This document shows positions 51,603-59,895 of a DNA stretch of 64,000 nucleotides, in pieces. A program made the translations under genes and the position numbers. This DNA is from Paenibacillus phyllosphaerae (GTDB taxonomy: Bacteria > Bacillota > Bacilli > Paenibacillales > Paenibacillaceae). The DNA lies in assembly GCF_014192105.1 (NCBI RefSeq), contig NZ_JACHXK010000014.1, forward strand, positions 62,001 through 126,000, given 5' to 3'. The number at the start of each line of letters is the position of its first letter. Position 1 is the stretch's first letter. The notes under the pieces were generated by a model. That model saw only the letters and a list, made by a program, of their open reading frames with translations. It had not been told where the DNA came from and ran no database searches.

Positions 51603-52730
51603 ATGAAAATATTGGCGATTGCGCCTGATCGGTTACCGCTGCCTCCTATTAAGGGCGGATCGGTTGAAACCGTCATGTATCAGTTCTTTTCCCGGTTGGC
51701 TCGAACGGAACGCGTTACGATGGCCAGCTGCACCCATCCGGCATTGCCGAACCGCAGCCTAGCCGGCAAACTGACGATCCGCCGGTTCCCGTACCGGAAC
51801 GGCCAGGCCTACATCAAGGCCGCCCTGGATACGTTGAGCAAGCAAAACTTCGACCTCATCCAGGTCGATAACCGGCCGGCGTTCGTTCCGGCCATTCGCC
51901 GCGCCTTCCCGGCGACCCCGATTATCCTATCGCTGCACTCGCTGCATTTTCTATCGCGGTTATCCCGTCGGCAAGGGGGTGCAGCGCTAGCCCAAGCGGA
52001 CGGCGTCACCTGTGTCGTGAAGTCGCTGACAAGCACCTTCAAGAACATGTATCCGCAGCACGCACGCAAATTCAGGCCGATGCTGCTCGGCGTAGACACA
52101 GCTCAATTCCGGCCGAGATCCAGTGCCTACAAGGCAAGAATCCGCACCAAGTATCGTCTGAACGACAGCTATAATTTGTTGTTTGTCGGGCGCATCATCC
52201 CAAGGAAAGGGCTTCACACGCTAATTGAAGCGGCCGCCATTCTTAGAAGAACGAACAAACGTATAGCGGTCGTGGCCGTCGGTGCTTCTTGGCCGGGCGT
52301 CAAGCGGGAAAGCCCTTATATGAAGAGAGTGAGGCGGCTGGCCAAACGGCTAGGCGTACCGCTCCGATTCATGGGCTATGTGCCGCCGAAGCGTGTCCAC
52401 GAGATGTACCACCTCGGCGACGTGTTCGTATGCCCTACCCAGTTCCAGGAAGGCTTCGCCTGCGTGAATTCGGAAGCGATGGCATCCGGCATTCCGTTGG
52501 TCGCTTCGGCTCGCGGCGGAATCCTTGAAGTCGTGCAGCATCGGCGCAGCGGTCTCCTTGTTAAGTCTTACAAAAGCCCCAAGGCGTTCGCCGAGGCAAT
52601 CGGCCAAATCCTGACGAACCCCGCCTTGGCCAAGCGGCTGGCCGGCGGCGGCCGCTCGCGCGTCGTCTCCCGCTTCGGCTGGAACAAGGCTGTCGCTAAT
52701 CTGAAAGCCTATTATCGAAGCAAACTTTAG
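51603..52730 (+). CDS. GT4 glycosyltransferase (spore-coat CotSA-like)
   Basis: 375 residues from ATG 51603 (AGGA eight bases upstream); a longer frame to 51372 has no site. GT-B fold: N-lobe KILAIAPDRLPLPPIKGGSVETV, C-lobe LLFVGRIIPRKGLHTLIEA, GYVPPKRVHEMYHLGDVFVCPTQFQEGF (EGF/E motif for nucleotide sugar) and MASGIPLVASARGGI. Retaining transfer of a sugar from a nucleotide donor; related to CotSA-type enzymes that decorate the spore surface. Very basic overall. Confidence 0.85.
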   Translation: MKILAIAPDRLPLPPIKGGSVETVMYQFFSRLARTERVTMASCTHPALPNRSLAGKLTIRRFPYRNGQAYIKAALDTLSKQNFDLIQVDNRPAFVPAIRRAFPATPIILSLHSLHFLSRLSRRQGGAALAQADGVTCVVKSLTSTFKNMYPQHARKFRPMLLGVDTAQFRPRSSAYKARIRTKYRLNDSYNLLFVGRIIPRKGLHTLIEAAAILRRTNKRIAVVAVGASWPGVKRESPYMKRVRRLAKRLGVPLRFMGYVPPKRVHEMYHLGDVFVCPTQFQEGFACVNSEAMASGIPLVASARGGILEVVQHRRSGLLVKSYKSPKAFAEAIGQILTNPALAKRLAGGGRSRVVSRFGWNKAVANLKAYYRSKL

Positions 52731-52793
52731 GCGGCATATCTCAGGTCATGCCAGGCCAGACGAGACCAGGCCGACTGGCGGCCGAATACAACA

Positions 52794-52825
52794 AAGGCCC
52801 GATACCACTCACGGTATCGGGCCTT
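52794..52825. terminator. terminator shared by convergent genes
   Basis: A 13-bp perfect stem (AAGGCCCGATACC with GGTATCGGGCCTT), six-base loop. The minus strand continues TTTGTTG, the plus strand GCCTG. Confidence 0.75.
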
Positions 52826-52830
52826 GCCTG

Positions 52831-54123
52831 TTATTGGCTTGGAGCCTCGCTGCTGTCATGCTGCAGAATCTTCGAGGCCAACAGCGTCAAGTCCAGCAGG
52901 TCGATTTTGCCGTCATTGTTGAGATCGCCCGGCTTGGCGACCGCCCACTCCGGATCTGCCGATGTTGCGCCATAATGCGCCGCAATCATCGCGAGGTCGC
53001 CGATGCTGTACCGCTCATCGCCGTTCATATCGCCAGTGGACGGCGTGTCGGTCGACAGTTCAATGATGTGCGAAGCGCCTTGGATCTCGGACTCGTTCCC
53101 TTTGCCGTCCGCAACTTGGAGCGATCCGATCAAGACCGTCACCTGATTCGCCGAGGCTTGATTGTTGACCTTGAACGTCAGTTTGAGATACTGTGCGTTC
53201 GGCTCGGGATATTCCGTATTCGTATGGGCGCTAATTATCCGCACGCCAGCTTCAGCCACCTCGTAATCGAGCAGCTGCAGCCGTTCCTCATCAAGCGACG
53301 CTGCGCCTACGAACGTCAAAGCCTCCTGATCATATGTGACCAGCATATCCTGCGCATACACGTGCTGATAGAGGTTCTGGATGCCGAATACGAGATCGAC
53401 CGTGTCGCCGGCAGCCGCTTCTTGAGGTCCGGTCAGTGTTGCCGCAGTCGGCCCGACTTCTCCGCGGAGAATAAGCTCGGCCACGATGAGCAGATCCAGG
53501 TAATCGACCATCCCGTCCGCATTAAGATCGGCCTTCGCGTAAGAAGCCCATTCCGGATCGGCGTCCGTCTTGCCGAGCGCCTTCACGACGAGCGCCAGAT
53601 CGCCGATCGATAAGGAACCGTCCCCGTTCAGATCGCCGTCGATAGCTGCGGCGCGGGCGAAGCTGCGGAGCGCGGCCTCTTCATTGCCGCCTGTCGAGAC
53701 CGCAACGCTGGTTACTTCGATCTGCGGCACGACAGGGATGCTGAGATCTTGCGCTTTCCACCGCAGGACGAGCTGATTGCCTGCCGTATTGCCGCTGCCA
53801 CTGCTTGCCGCGAGCAGACGAAGTTCGCCTTCACCCTCAAGCTGTCCGGCAACGATCCAGTCCTCATTCGCCGACCCGGCTTCTACGAATTCCACTTGCG
53901 AAGGATCGTATGTAATGAGAATGTCCTGCGCGAGCACCGGTTCGGTCGTTCCTTCGAGCGTGTAGAAGGTTTCGAAACTTTGACCCGCTTCCACAGCAGC
54001 AAGCTCGGAGAGCTGTCCGTAGACAGAAGGGCTTGCCTCTGCCGCCCAGCTTATAGAAGGTCTAACACTTATGACTGACAGTAGAAGAAGTGCAAGTACG
54101 AATAAGCCTGTCCTCTTGTTCAT
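52831..54123 (-). CDS. secreted cohesin-dockerin-cohesin-dockerin protein
   Basis: About 430 residues. Signal peptide (ends near SWAAEA), then two repeats of cohesin-like beta-sandwich plus type I dockerin. Dockerin 1: GDLNGDGSLSIGDLALVVKAL and ADLNADGMVDYLDLLIVAELI. Dockerin 2: GDMNGDERYSIGDLAMIAAHY and GDLNNDGKIDLLDLTLLASKIL, each with two calcium loops. Cohesin cores show AQDILITYDPSQVEFV and AQDMLVTYDQEALTFV. It could bind itself or other dockerin/cohesin proteins. Start 54123 or GTG 54144. A cre-like site overlaps its promoter. Confidence 0.88.
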   Translation of the reverse strand: MNKRTGLFVLALLLLSVISVRPSISWAAEASPSVYGQLSELAAVEAGQSFETFYTLEGTTEPVLAQDILITYDPSQVEFVEAGSANEDWIVAGQLEGEGELRLLAASSGSGNTAGNQLVLRWKAQDLSIPVVPQIEVTSVAVSTGGNEEAALRSFARAAAIDGDLNGDGSLSIGDLALVVKALGKTDADPEWASYAKADLNADGMVDYLDLLIVAELILRGEVGPTAATLTGPQEAAAGDTVDLVFGIQNLYQHVYAQDMLVTYDQEALTFVGAASLDEERLQLLDYEVAEAGVRIISAHTNTEYPEPNAQYLKLTFKVNNQASANQVTVLIGSLQVADGKGNESEIQGASHIIELSTDTPSTGDMNGDERYSIGDLAMIAAHYGATSADPEWAVAKPGDLNNDGKIDLLDLTLLASKILQHDSSEAPSQ

Positions 54124-54261
54124 CCGTATGAACCTGCCTTTCACCGATATCGTCCTGTTCATGAATGCATTAATGCGGTCATTGCAATCACAGTCATCTG
54201 TGCCGATCAGCCGAACGATCGCCCCCTCTAAACCTTCCTGATTTTTCCTCTACAGACCACT

Positions 54262-54275
54262 ATAAAGCGTTTACA
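54262..54275 (-). promoter_or_regulatory. cre-like catabolite-repression site
   Basis: On the minus strand TGTAAACGCTTTAT, close to the CcpA consensus TGWAANCGNTNWCA, overlapping a TATAGT -10-like box upstream of the cohesin-dockerin gene. Confidence 0.5.
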
Positions 54276-54396
54276 CGAATTAGAAAATAGAAAAATCGGT
54301 AAACATTTTGCAAATTTACGCACAAAATGCCAGATGCTGCATCCTAACGTTCAAGATAGAAGAAAGGGGAAGGCCGATTGGCCTTCCCCTCCTTAC

Positions 54397-54792
54397 TCAT
54401 TGCACCTCAAGCTTCTTCATCTTGGTCACATGTAACTCGTCCTGATACAAATGAATATATACCGTATAGGAACCTTGAACCTCCGGCGTCGCTTCCGCGG
54501 TGAATCTTCCGTCGCCATCAGCCTCGGCTTCAATAAACTCAGGCAATCCTTTGTTATCCGGCCGGCGGAGTTCGAAGGTGACCTGCGCCCCCTCTTGCTT
54601 GGCCAGCCCGGTTACATTCGCCACTAGCTTGCCGGCTCGTCCGGCCTCCATCGTGTTAGGCTCCGTCGCAAGCTCGACGGTTACCGCCTCCGCATTCCCC
54701 TCTTGCTCTGAGGAAGCACTGCTCGTACAGCCGCTAAGCAGCGCAATCGAGAGACAGCAGCTCATGATGATCAGCAATACCTTCGCTCTCAA
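54397..54792 (-). CDS. FixH/YtkA-like lipoprotein (TTG start likely)
   Basis: 131 residues from the TTG at 54792 (AAAGGA nine bases upstream; ATG 54801 is the alternative). Lipobox LLSGC near residue 22, then a beta-sandwich with EAVTVELATEPNTMEAGRAGKLVANV, VTFELRR and GSYTVYIHLYQDELH, the pattern of FixH/YtkA-like domains implicated in copper or redox handling at the membrane. It starts about 100 bases after the response regulator, on the same strand. Confidence 0.8.
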   Translation of the reverse strand: MRAKVLLIIMSCCLSIALLSGCTSSASSEQEGNAEAVTVELATEPNTMEAGRAGKLVANVTGLAKQEGAQVTFELRRPDNKGLPEFIEAEADGDGRFTAEATPEVQGSYTVYIHLYQDELHVTKMKKLEVQ

Positions 54793-54893
54793 TCTCGTCA
54801 TTCCTTTCTGTGCGATCCTCGTTATATTATACCCCGTCAAGCTGGTATCGCTATGACTCGATGGGGCTATTATCCCCCTCTATTATGAACGCT

Positions 54894-55646
54894 TTATGAC
54901 TTCTCGCCGGCGACGCGCGCGACTGCTTCGAACGGATTGCGCAGACTGTAACCCAGTCCCCAGATCGTAAAGATCATTTTACTTGCTTCTTCCGAGACGG
55001 CAGCAAGCTTCTCCCGGATCCGTTTCACATGGGTATCAACCGTGCGATGATCCCCTTTCTTATCCGCATCGTAGCGCCATACCTCGCGGAGCAGCTCCTC
55101 CCGCGTAAAAGCAATCCCATGATGGCGCGCCAAGAAATAAAGCAAGTCGTATTCCTTCAACGTCAAACGAATCTCCGTCCCCATGACGAGCACGCGATGA
55201 GCTCCCGCTTCGATGGTGAGATACGGCAGCACGATTCGGCCTGGCGTCCTTGGCAACTCCTCCCGATCATAGATAGCGGAACGGTTAAGAAGCGCCCTTA
55301 TCCGAAGCACCACCTCGCGCGGGCTGAACGGCTTGGTTACGTAATCGTCCGCGCCGGCCTCGAAACCGGCTAGTTTGCCGTATTCATCGCTGCGGGCGGT
55401 GACCATGACGATTGGCGTTTGTTTCTGCCGCCTGATCGATTGGCACACCTCGATTCCGTTCATCCCCGGCAGCATCACATCAAGCACGATCAGCTTGTAA
55501 TCGTAGGCAAGCGCCTTCCGAAGCGCATCCTTGCCGTCCTCCGCATGATCGATCTCGTAATGCTCCTTCTCTAGGTACATGCCAAGCAAGCTGCGAATTC
55601 GTTGTTCGTCGTCAACAAGCAATATACGCTCCTGTCTCTTCTCCAT
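54894..55646 (-). CDS. OmpR/PhoB-family response regulator
   Basis: 250 residues. Receiver domain with acidic pair Asp12/Asp13, phospho-acceptor Asp56 (LIVLDVM), Thr (VMVTARS) and Lys (DYVTKPFSP); winged-helix output with LTLKEYDLLYFLARH and VDTHVKRIREKL. ATG 55646 has GGAG six bases upstream. No histidine kinase lies beside it, so it is an orphan within this window. Confidence 0.93.
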   Translation of the reverse strand: MEKRQERILLVDDEQRIRSLLGMYLEKEHYEIDHAEDGKDALRKALAYDYKLIVLDVMLPGMNGIEVCQSIRRQKQTPIVMVTARSDEYGKLAGFEAGADDYVTKPFSPREVVLRIRALLNRSAIYDREELPRTPGRIVLPYLTIEAGAHRVLVMGTEIRLTLKEYDLLYFLARHHGIAFTREELLREVWRYDADKKGDHRTVDTHVKRIREKLAAVSEEASKMIFTIWGLGYSLRNPFEAVARVAGEKS

Positions 55647-55658
55647 GTTGTTCTCCAC

Positions 55659-55930
55659 TCTCTTCCAGTATGTCTCTATTCCTGTCTATTTCGCCTCTTG
55701 GCTCTTATGGCCCGGGCTATTCTCTCTATCCAGCATAAGCTAAGCTCGTAAGGCGCATAGTTGTGCCTATGCCTTCCTACGTCCATCATAGGGTAATCGT
55801 CGCAGCATTGCGTGTGACCGAATTGGGTCGTTTTCGTGGATAAGATGTGACTTTTTGTACATCAATGTGAAGCGGCTGGCGGACTTCAGGAAAAGGTGGA
55901 ACAATTCCCCTTTCCCCTCGCTCCGAATAA
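55659..55930. other. intergenic, nothing recognised
   Basis: Leader of the response regulator gene; no ORF with a ribosome site, repeat or known RNA was seen. Confidence 0.5.
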
Positions 55931-55963
55931 GAAAAACCTACGCGGCATCATTGCCGCATAGGT
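55931..55963 (-). terminator. terminator after the 57-aa gene
   Basis: On the minus strand ACCTATGCGGCA pairs with TGCCGCGTAGGT (one G-T pair), four-base loop, followed by TTTTT. Confidence 0.85.
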
Positions 55964-55994
55964 CCTCGGAGGGTAACGATTATGATTGCTCGCC

Positions 55995-56168
55995 TTACCG
56001 CATCATCTGGTTGAATTGCGACAGCCAACGTTCTTTGGTATCCGATGAGGCGTATTCCAAATGGTGGAACAATGTAGCCATCCCTTCGGCATTCAGATTG
56101 TTCAGCACCGTACGCATGACATGTTCCTCATTCACCGTGGACAAAAAATGGATCAGCTCGAGCCGCAT
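55995..56168 (-). CDS. small protein downstream of the second B12 riboswitch (57 aa)
   Basis: Not recognised. ATG 56168 has GGGAGG seven bases upstream; a GTG at 56201 would add residues without a better site. Predicted all-helical and amphipathic (ELIHFLSTVNEEHVMRTVLNN, FHHLEYASSDTKERWLSQFNQMM). It is bounded by a terminator on both sides: the one at 56217-56260 separates it from the cobalamin riboswitch, the one at 55931-55963 ends it. It may therefore be the only protein the riboswitch controls. Confidence 0.65.
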   Translation of the reverse strand: MRLELIHFLSTVNEEHVMRTVLNNLNAEGMATLFHHLEYASSDTKERWLSQFNQMMR

Positions 56169-56216
56169 TCCACATGCCTCCCTTAGCTTGTTTGCGATCA
56201 CCTCTTAAAGAAGAAT

Positions 56217-56260
56217 AAAAAAGGACGTCCTCCCCTCCTCATGCATAGGGAAAGACGCCC
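56217..56260 (-). terminator. terminator behind the second cobalamin riboswitch
   Basis: On the minus strand GGGCGTC pairs with GACGTCC (one G-T pair) over a long interior, followed by TTTTTT. It directly follows the 8-codon ORF and is the probable expression platform. Confidence 0.7.
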
Positions 56261-56287
56261 TCAAGCCTTGTTCGGCCGACGGTTCAT
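56261..56287 (-). CDS. 8-codon ORF in the riboswitch leader
   Basis: ATG 56287 with GGGAGG six bases upstream encodes MNRRPNKA and stops at the foot of the terminator hairpin. The ribosome site is as good as that of real genes nearby, so it may be a leader peptide or the site where riboswitch folding controls translation. Confidence 0.4.
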   Translation of the reverse strand: MNRRPNKA

Positions 56288-56329
56288 CCTACACCTCCCT
56301 ATCTCCCGTAGGTACAGCAGTGCGTTAGA

Positions 56330-56512
56330 ACAGGCAGGTCTCCTGGCTCTGGAATCCGCGCAAGGCAGCTGCCTTCCCGATCGAAGCGATCAGTGGCATG
56401 AATGCTGCATGCTCCTCCATTACAGTGGCGGGACCGCGCCGGCGTTAGACCGGACTTCCCTATTAAGCCTTCGGCGGACGAGCTTATGCCCGGGCCGCCT
56501 TGGCACCTGTTC
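56330..56512 (-). promoter_or_regulatory. cobalamin (B12) riboswitch, second copy
   Basis: On the minus strand, in order: ACAGGTGCC, TAGGGAAGTCCGGT, GCGGTCCCGCCACTGT and the B12 box GAGCCAGGAGACCTGCC (56333-56349). All invariant blocks are present. It begins about 150 bases after the last gene of the NikR-led ABC operon, on the same strand. Downstream lie only an 8-codon ORF, a terminator and a 57-codon gene. Confidence 0.95.
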
Positions 56513-56663
56513 CCAATCCGTTTGCGGCGGCAGATGCATTTCTTCCATCTCCGCCATACCTTAACGTTACGCCCAGTCTTGCCCATTTACAAGCTTCACT
56601 TGTGAAATCGGCATGAAATCGAGACGTCAATCTGGTGAAGCAGATACGTAAATCAGCGTCTAT

Positions 56664-57269
56664 TCAGCCCAGGCTTCGAAAATCGATGACACGCGTGCAA
56701 ATCCGGTCAATCAGATGGCGATCGTGACTAACGACCATCAGCCCCATCTGGCGGCTTGCGGCCAGCTCTAGCACCGTCTTCCATATTCTCGCTTGGGTTA
56801 TCGCGTCGAGCATGGTCGTCATCTCGTCCGCTAGTATGAACCGGGTGTGAGGCGCCAGCGCGCGCGCGATGCAGATCCGCTGCAGCTCGCCGCCGGATAG
56901 CTCGGAGGGCCAGCGGTTCAGCCACTCCGGGTTGATCTCCAACGATTCGAGCATCGAGCCGTCCGGCTGCCAGCCTTCATTCATAATAGCGCCTGCCTTC
57001 CAGCGCGGATTAACGGCCCGCTCCGGATGCTGGAAGATGAGTTGGACCGGGCGGTAGCCCTTGCTCGGCAGCCGTTCTCCGTCCAGCATCACTTCCCCTT
57101 CTGTGCTCGAATCGTAGCCTGCCAGAATGCGGCAGAAGGTGGACTTGCCGCAGCCGCTCGGTCCGAGCAAGCCGACCACTTCACCTGTTTGCAGGGCAGC
57201 GTTGGCATTCCGGAACAGCCATTGTTCCTCGCCATAGCGCTTGCTTATGCTTCGTGCTTCAAGCTGCAT
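56664..57269 (-). CDS. ABC importer ATPase (NikE-like)
   Basis: 201 residues, short for the family because the C-terminal extension is absent. Walker A GPSGCGKST (about 36-44), signature ELSGGELQR, Walker B FILADEMTTMLD (usual DEPT is changed to DEMT) and the switch VVSHD. Overlaps the NikD-like gene by 25 bases. With the four genes upstream it forms a nickel/peptide-type importer. The DEMT change keeps the catalytic Glu. Confidence 0.85.
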   Translation of the reverse strand: MQLEARSISKRYGEEQWLFRNANAALQTGEVVGLLGPSGCGKSTFCRILAGYDSSTEGEVMLDGERLPSKGYRPVQLIFQHPERAVNPRWKAGAIMNEGWQPDGSMLESLEINPEWLNRWPSELSGGELQRICIARALAPHTRFILADEMTTMLDAITQARIWKTVLELAASRQMGLMVVSHDRHLIDRICTRVIDFRSLG

Positions 57270-58072
57270 ATTTGCGTTTCACCTGCTTCCTCATCCGGAA
57301 TAGCGAAACCATTCTGCGGCAGCGCCAGCCACAACGCCCGCGTATACGGATGGCGCAGCCGCTCGCCTTTCCCTTCAAAATCAGCTGCCTGTGTAACCTC
57401 TAGCGTCGCGCCAGCGTGGAATACGGCCACCTTGTCGGCGATCGTCAGCGCCGCCTCCAAATCATGAGTAATAAAAACGATGGCCGTCCCCTTGTCGGCG
57501 AACGCCTTGAATGCGCGCAGCGTCTCCTGCACGACCGCCGGATCCATGCCGGGCGTCGGCTCGTCGGCGATAAGCAGCTCCGCGCCGCTCACCGTCGCGA
57601 TCGAGACCAGCACTCGCCGCGCCATGCCGCCGGACAGCTGGAACGGGTAGCGCCGCGCGACCTGCGGCGCAAGGCCATATTGCGCGAATGCCCGCTGCTG
57701 CTCCGCGGCAGGGTCGCCGGTCCGCACCGCCTGCCGCACCTGGTCGCCGACGCGCATGAGCGGATCGAGCGACTGCACGGATTGCGGCACGAACGCGATC
57801 CGCTTCCCTCTCAGCTTGCGGATCACGGTTGGCGTCAGCGGCTGCCCGTCGAAGGCCATGCGCCCGCTGACCGCCGCGTTATGCGGCAGAATGCCGAGAA
57901 TGGCGTGCGCAAGCAAGCTTTTGCCCGAGCCGCTGGCGCCTACGACGGCGACGATCTCTCCCCGCTCAACGGCAAGGGAGAGATTCTGGATAACCGGCAC
58001 CTTCTTCTGGCGCAGACCTCTGTCGTATTGGGTGAACGTAATCGATAATTGATTGACTTCAAGCAAAGGCAT
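57245..58072 (-). CDS. ABC importer ATPase (NikD-like)
   Basis: 275 residues. Walker A GASGSGKS, signature QLSGGMARR, Walker B LLIADEPTPGMD, switch ITHD. The C-terminal part ends RHPYTRALWLALPQNG, as in oligopeptide/nickel ATPases. Partner of the NikE-like ATPase, whose gene overlaps the end of this one. It starts 15 bases after the NikC-like permease. Confidence 0.88.
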   Translation of the reverse strand: MPLLEVNQLSITFTQYDRGLRQKKVPVIQNLSLAVERGEIVAVVGASGSGKSLLAHAILGILPHNAAVSGRMAFDGQPLTPTVIRKLRGKRIAFVPQSVQSLDPLMRVGDQVRQAVRTGDPAAEQQRAFAQYGLAPQVARRYPFQLSGGMARRVLVSIATVSGAELLIADEPTPGMDPAVVQETLRAFKAFADKGTAIVFITHDLEAALTIADKVAVFHAGATLEVTQAADFEGKGERLRHPYTRALWLALPQNGFAIPDEEAGETQICSLKHEA

Positions 58073-58087
58073 CTTGTAGGGCCTCCT

Positions 58088-58903
58088 TTATTCCTGCGAA
58101 CGGTTCGGGTCCACGAGCGCGTACAGATTGGTTGCCAGCACGTCGAAGGACCGGACGAGAATCAGCAGACACAATCCCGGGAAGAACGCCAGCCACCACA
58201 TCCCCGTCGACAGATAGCGCATCGACTCCGACAGGATAATGCCGATGGCCGGTTGGTGCGGCGACAGCCCCATGCCCAGGAACGTAATCGCCGCTTCGTG
58301 CAGAATCGCATGCGGGAACAGCAGCAGCGTCCCGACGATGAATTGCGGCCACAGATGCGGCAGCAAGTGACGGGTCGCAATCCACCACCGGGAGCGGCCC
58401 ATATGCCGCGACACCAAGACGAACTCGCTTGACTTCAGCTGCAGAATCTCCGCGCGGATGAGGCGGGCCAGACTCGGCCAGTGCGTCAGCCCGACCGCGA
58501 TAATGACGCCTTTCACGCCGCCCCCCGTCACGAAGGCGATCAGGAGCAGCAGCACCAGATGGGGCACGGAGAGGAACAGATCGATCAGCCAAGAGATGAA
58601 GCGGTCCGCAGCCTTGCCGAGCGTAGCGGCCATAAGCCCGAGCGTTCCCGCGATCAGGCCGCTGGCGAGCGCGGCGGTGAGCCCGACGCCAAGACTCAAG
58701 GCGAGGCCTTTGATCGAACGCGTGAACATGTCTCTGCCCAGCCAGTCCGTCCCGAACGGATGGCTCCAGGATGGCGCTTCGTTGCGAGCTGTCAGATGCG
58801 TTGCGAGCTGCTCGCTACCCAGCAGCGGCGACAATACGACCGGAAGCAGCAGCAGGACGAACGCCACAATCGCATAACCTAACGTTTTCTTTCGCAAATT
58901 CAT
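58088..58903 (-). CDS. ABC importer permease (NikC-like)
   Basis: 271 residues, six hydrophobic segments. HPFGTDWLGRDMFTRSIKG near residue 50 and the cytoplasmic EAA-type loop FVLVSRHMGRSRWWIATRHLLPHL are typical of DppC/NikC. ATG 58903 overlaps the NikB-like stop by four bases (ATGA). Confidence 0.9.
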   Translation of the reverse strand: MNLRKKTLGYAIVAFVLLLLPVVLSPLLGSEQLATHLTARNEAPSWSHPFGTDWLGRDMFTRSIKGLALSLGVGLTAALASGLIAGTLGLMAATLGKAADRFISWLIDLFLSVPHLVLLLLIAFVTGGGVKGVIIAVGLTHWPSLARLIRAEILQLKSSEFVLVSRHMGRSRWWIATRHLLPHLWPQFIVGTLLLFPHAILHEAAITFLGMGLSPHQPAIGIILSESMRYLSTGMWWLAFFPGLCLLILVRSFDVLATNLYALVDPNRSQE

Positions 58904-59892
58904 ATGGATTGCCCCTCTCTGATGCGAGGATCAATCCAGCGGTAGATCAGCTCTGACAACAAATTCCCGGTAAAGACGAACAAGGTGCTGAACAGCACGA
59001 TCCCGAGAAGCAGCGGGACATCCCCTCTCGTGCTCGCTTCCACCGTCGCGCGGCCAAGTCCCGGGTAGGAGAAAATTTGCTCGACCAGCACGGCGCCGCC
59101 GAACAGCTCGCTGAAGGACGCGAATTGCAGCGTAATCGCCGGCAGCAGAATGTTACGAAGCCCATGGCGGCGGAAGAGAACGAAGCCCTCTTCGCCTTTG
59201 GCCCGGGCGAACAGCACATAATCGCTGCCGAGCACGTCGATCAGCTTCGCTCTCGTATGGAGCGCGATATTCGCAAGGCCCGTGATCGACAACGTAAGCG
59301 CGGGGAGGATCATGTGACGCACGCGGTCCAGCCAAGTGACATCCTCGGCCAGCACGCCGGCCGGCGTCCCCAATCCTACGGGGAATATCGGCAGCCACAC
59401 CGTGAATACGATCAGCAGCAGCAGACCCGCCCAGAAGGTCGGCGTCGACGACAGCGTGTAGCAATACCATTGGATCGCGCGGTCCAGCCAGCTGCCCCGC
59501 TTCATGGCAGCTGTAACACCCGCGGTGAAGCCGAGGATACCGGACATCACCCAGGCGGTAATCATTAAGACGAGCGAGCTTAGGAAGCGGTCGGCTATGA
59601 CTTCGCTAACCGGCGCCCGATGAATCATCGACGTGCCGAAGTCGCCTTGTAGCAGGGAGCCGAACCAGAAGAAAAAACGCTGCAGCGGCGGGTCGTTCAG
59701 TCCCCAATACTCGGCGATCGCGTCCCGCTGCTCGGCGCCAACCCGCAGCAGGTCAGCGCCGATATACGCTTGCGTCGGGTCGATCGGCGAATGGCTGACA
59801 AGAATGAACGTGATGACGCATGAGGCTGCGAGCAAGAGGGCAAGCTTGCCTGCCTGCCGGAGCAGGAAACGGCTAATACCGGTGCGCTTCAT
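58900..59892 (-). CDS. ABC importer permease (NikB-like)
   Basis: 330 residues, six hydrophobic segments. RFLLRQAGKLALLLAASCVITFILVSHSPIDP at the start and the EAA-type loop DYVLFARAKGEEGFVLFRRHGLRN are typical of DppB/NikB. It starts three bases after the binding-protein stop. With NikC-like it forms the membrane channel of the importer. Confidence 0.9.
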   Translation of the reverse strand: MKRTGISRFLLRQAGKLALLLAASCVITFILVSHSPIDPTQAYIGADLLRVGAEQRDAIAEYWGLNDPPLQRFFFWFGSLLQGDFGTSMIHRAPVSEVIADRFLSSLVLMITAWVMSGILGFTAGVTAAMKRGSWLDRAIQWYCYTLSSTPTFWAGLLLLIVFTVWLPIFPVGLGTPAGVLAEDVTWLDRVRHMILPALTLSITGLANIALHTRAKLIDVLGSDYVLFARAKGEEGFVLFRRHGLRNILLPAITLQFASFSELFGGAVLVEQIFSYPGLGRATVEASTRGDVPLLLGIVLFSTLFVFTGNLLSELIYRWIDPRIREGQSI

Positions 59893-59895
59893 GCG

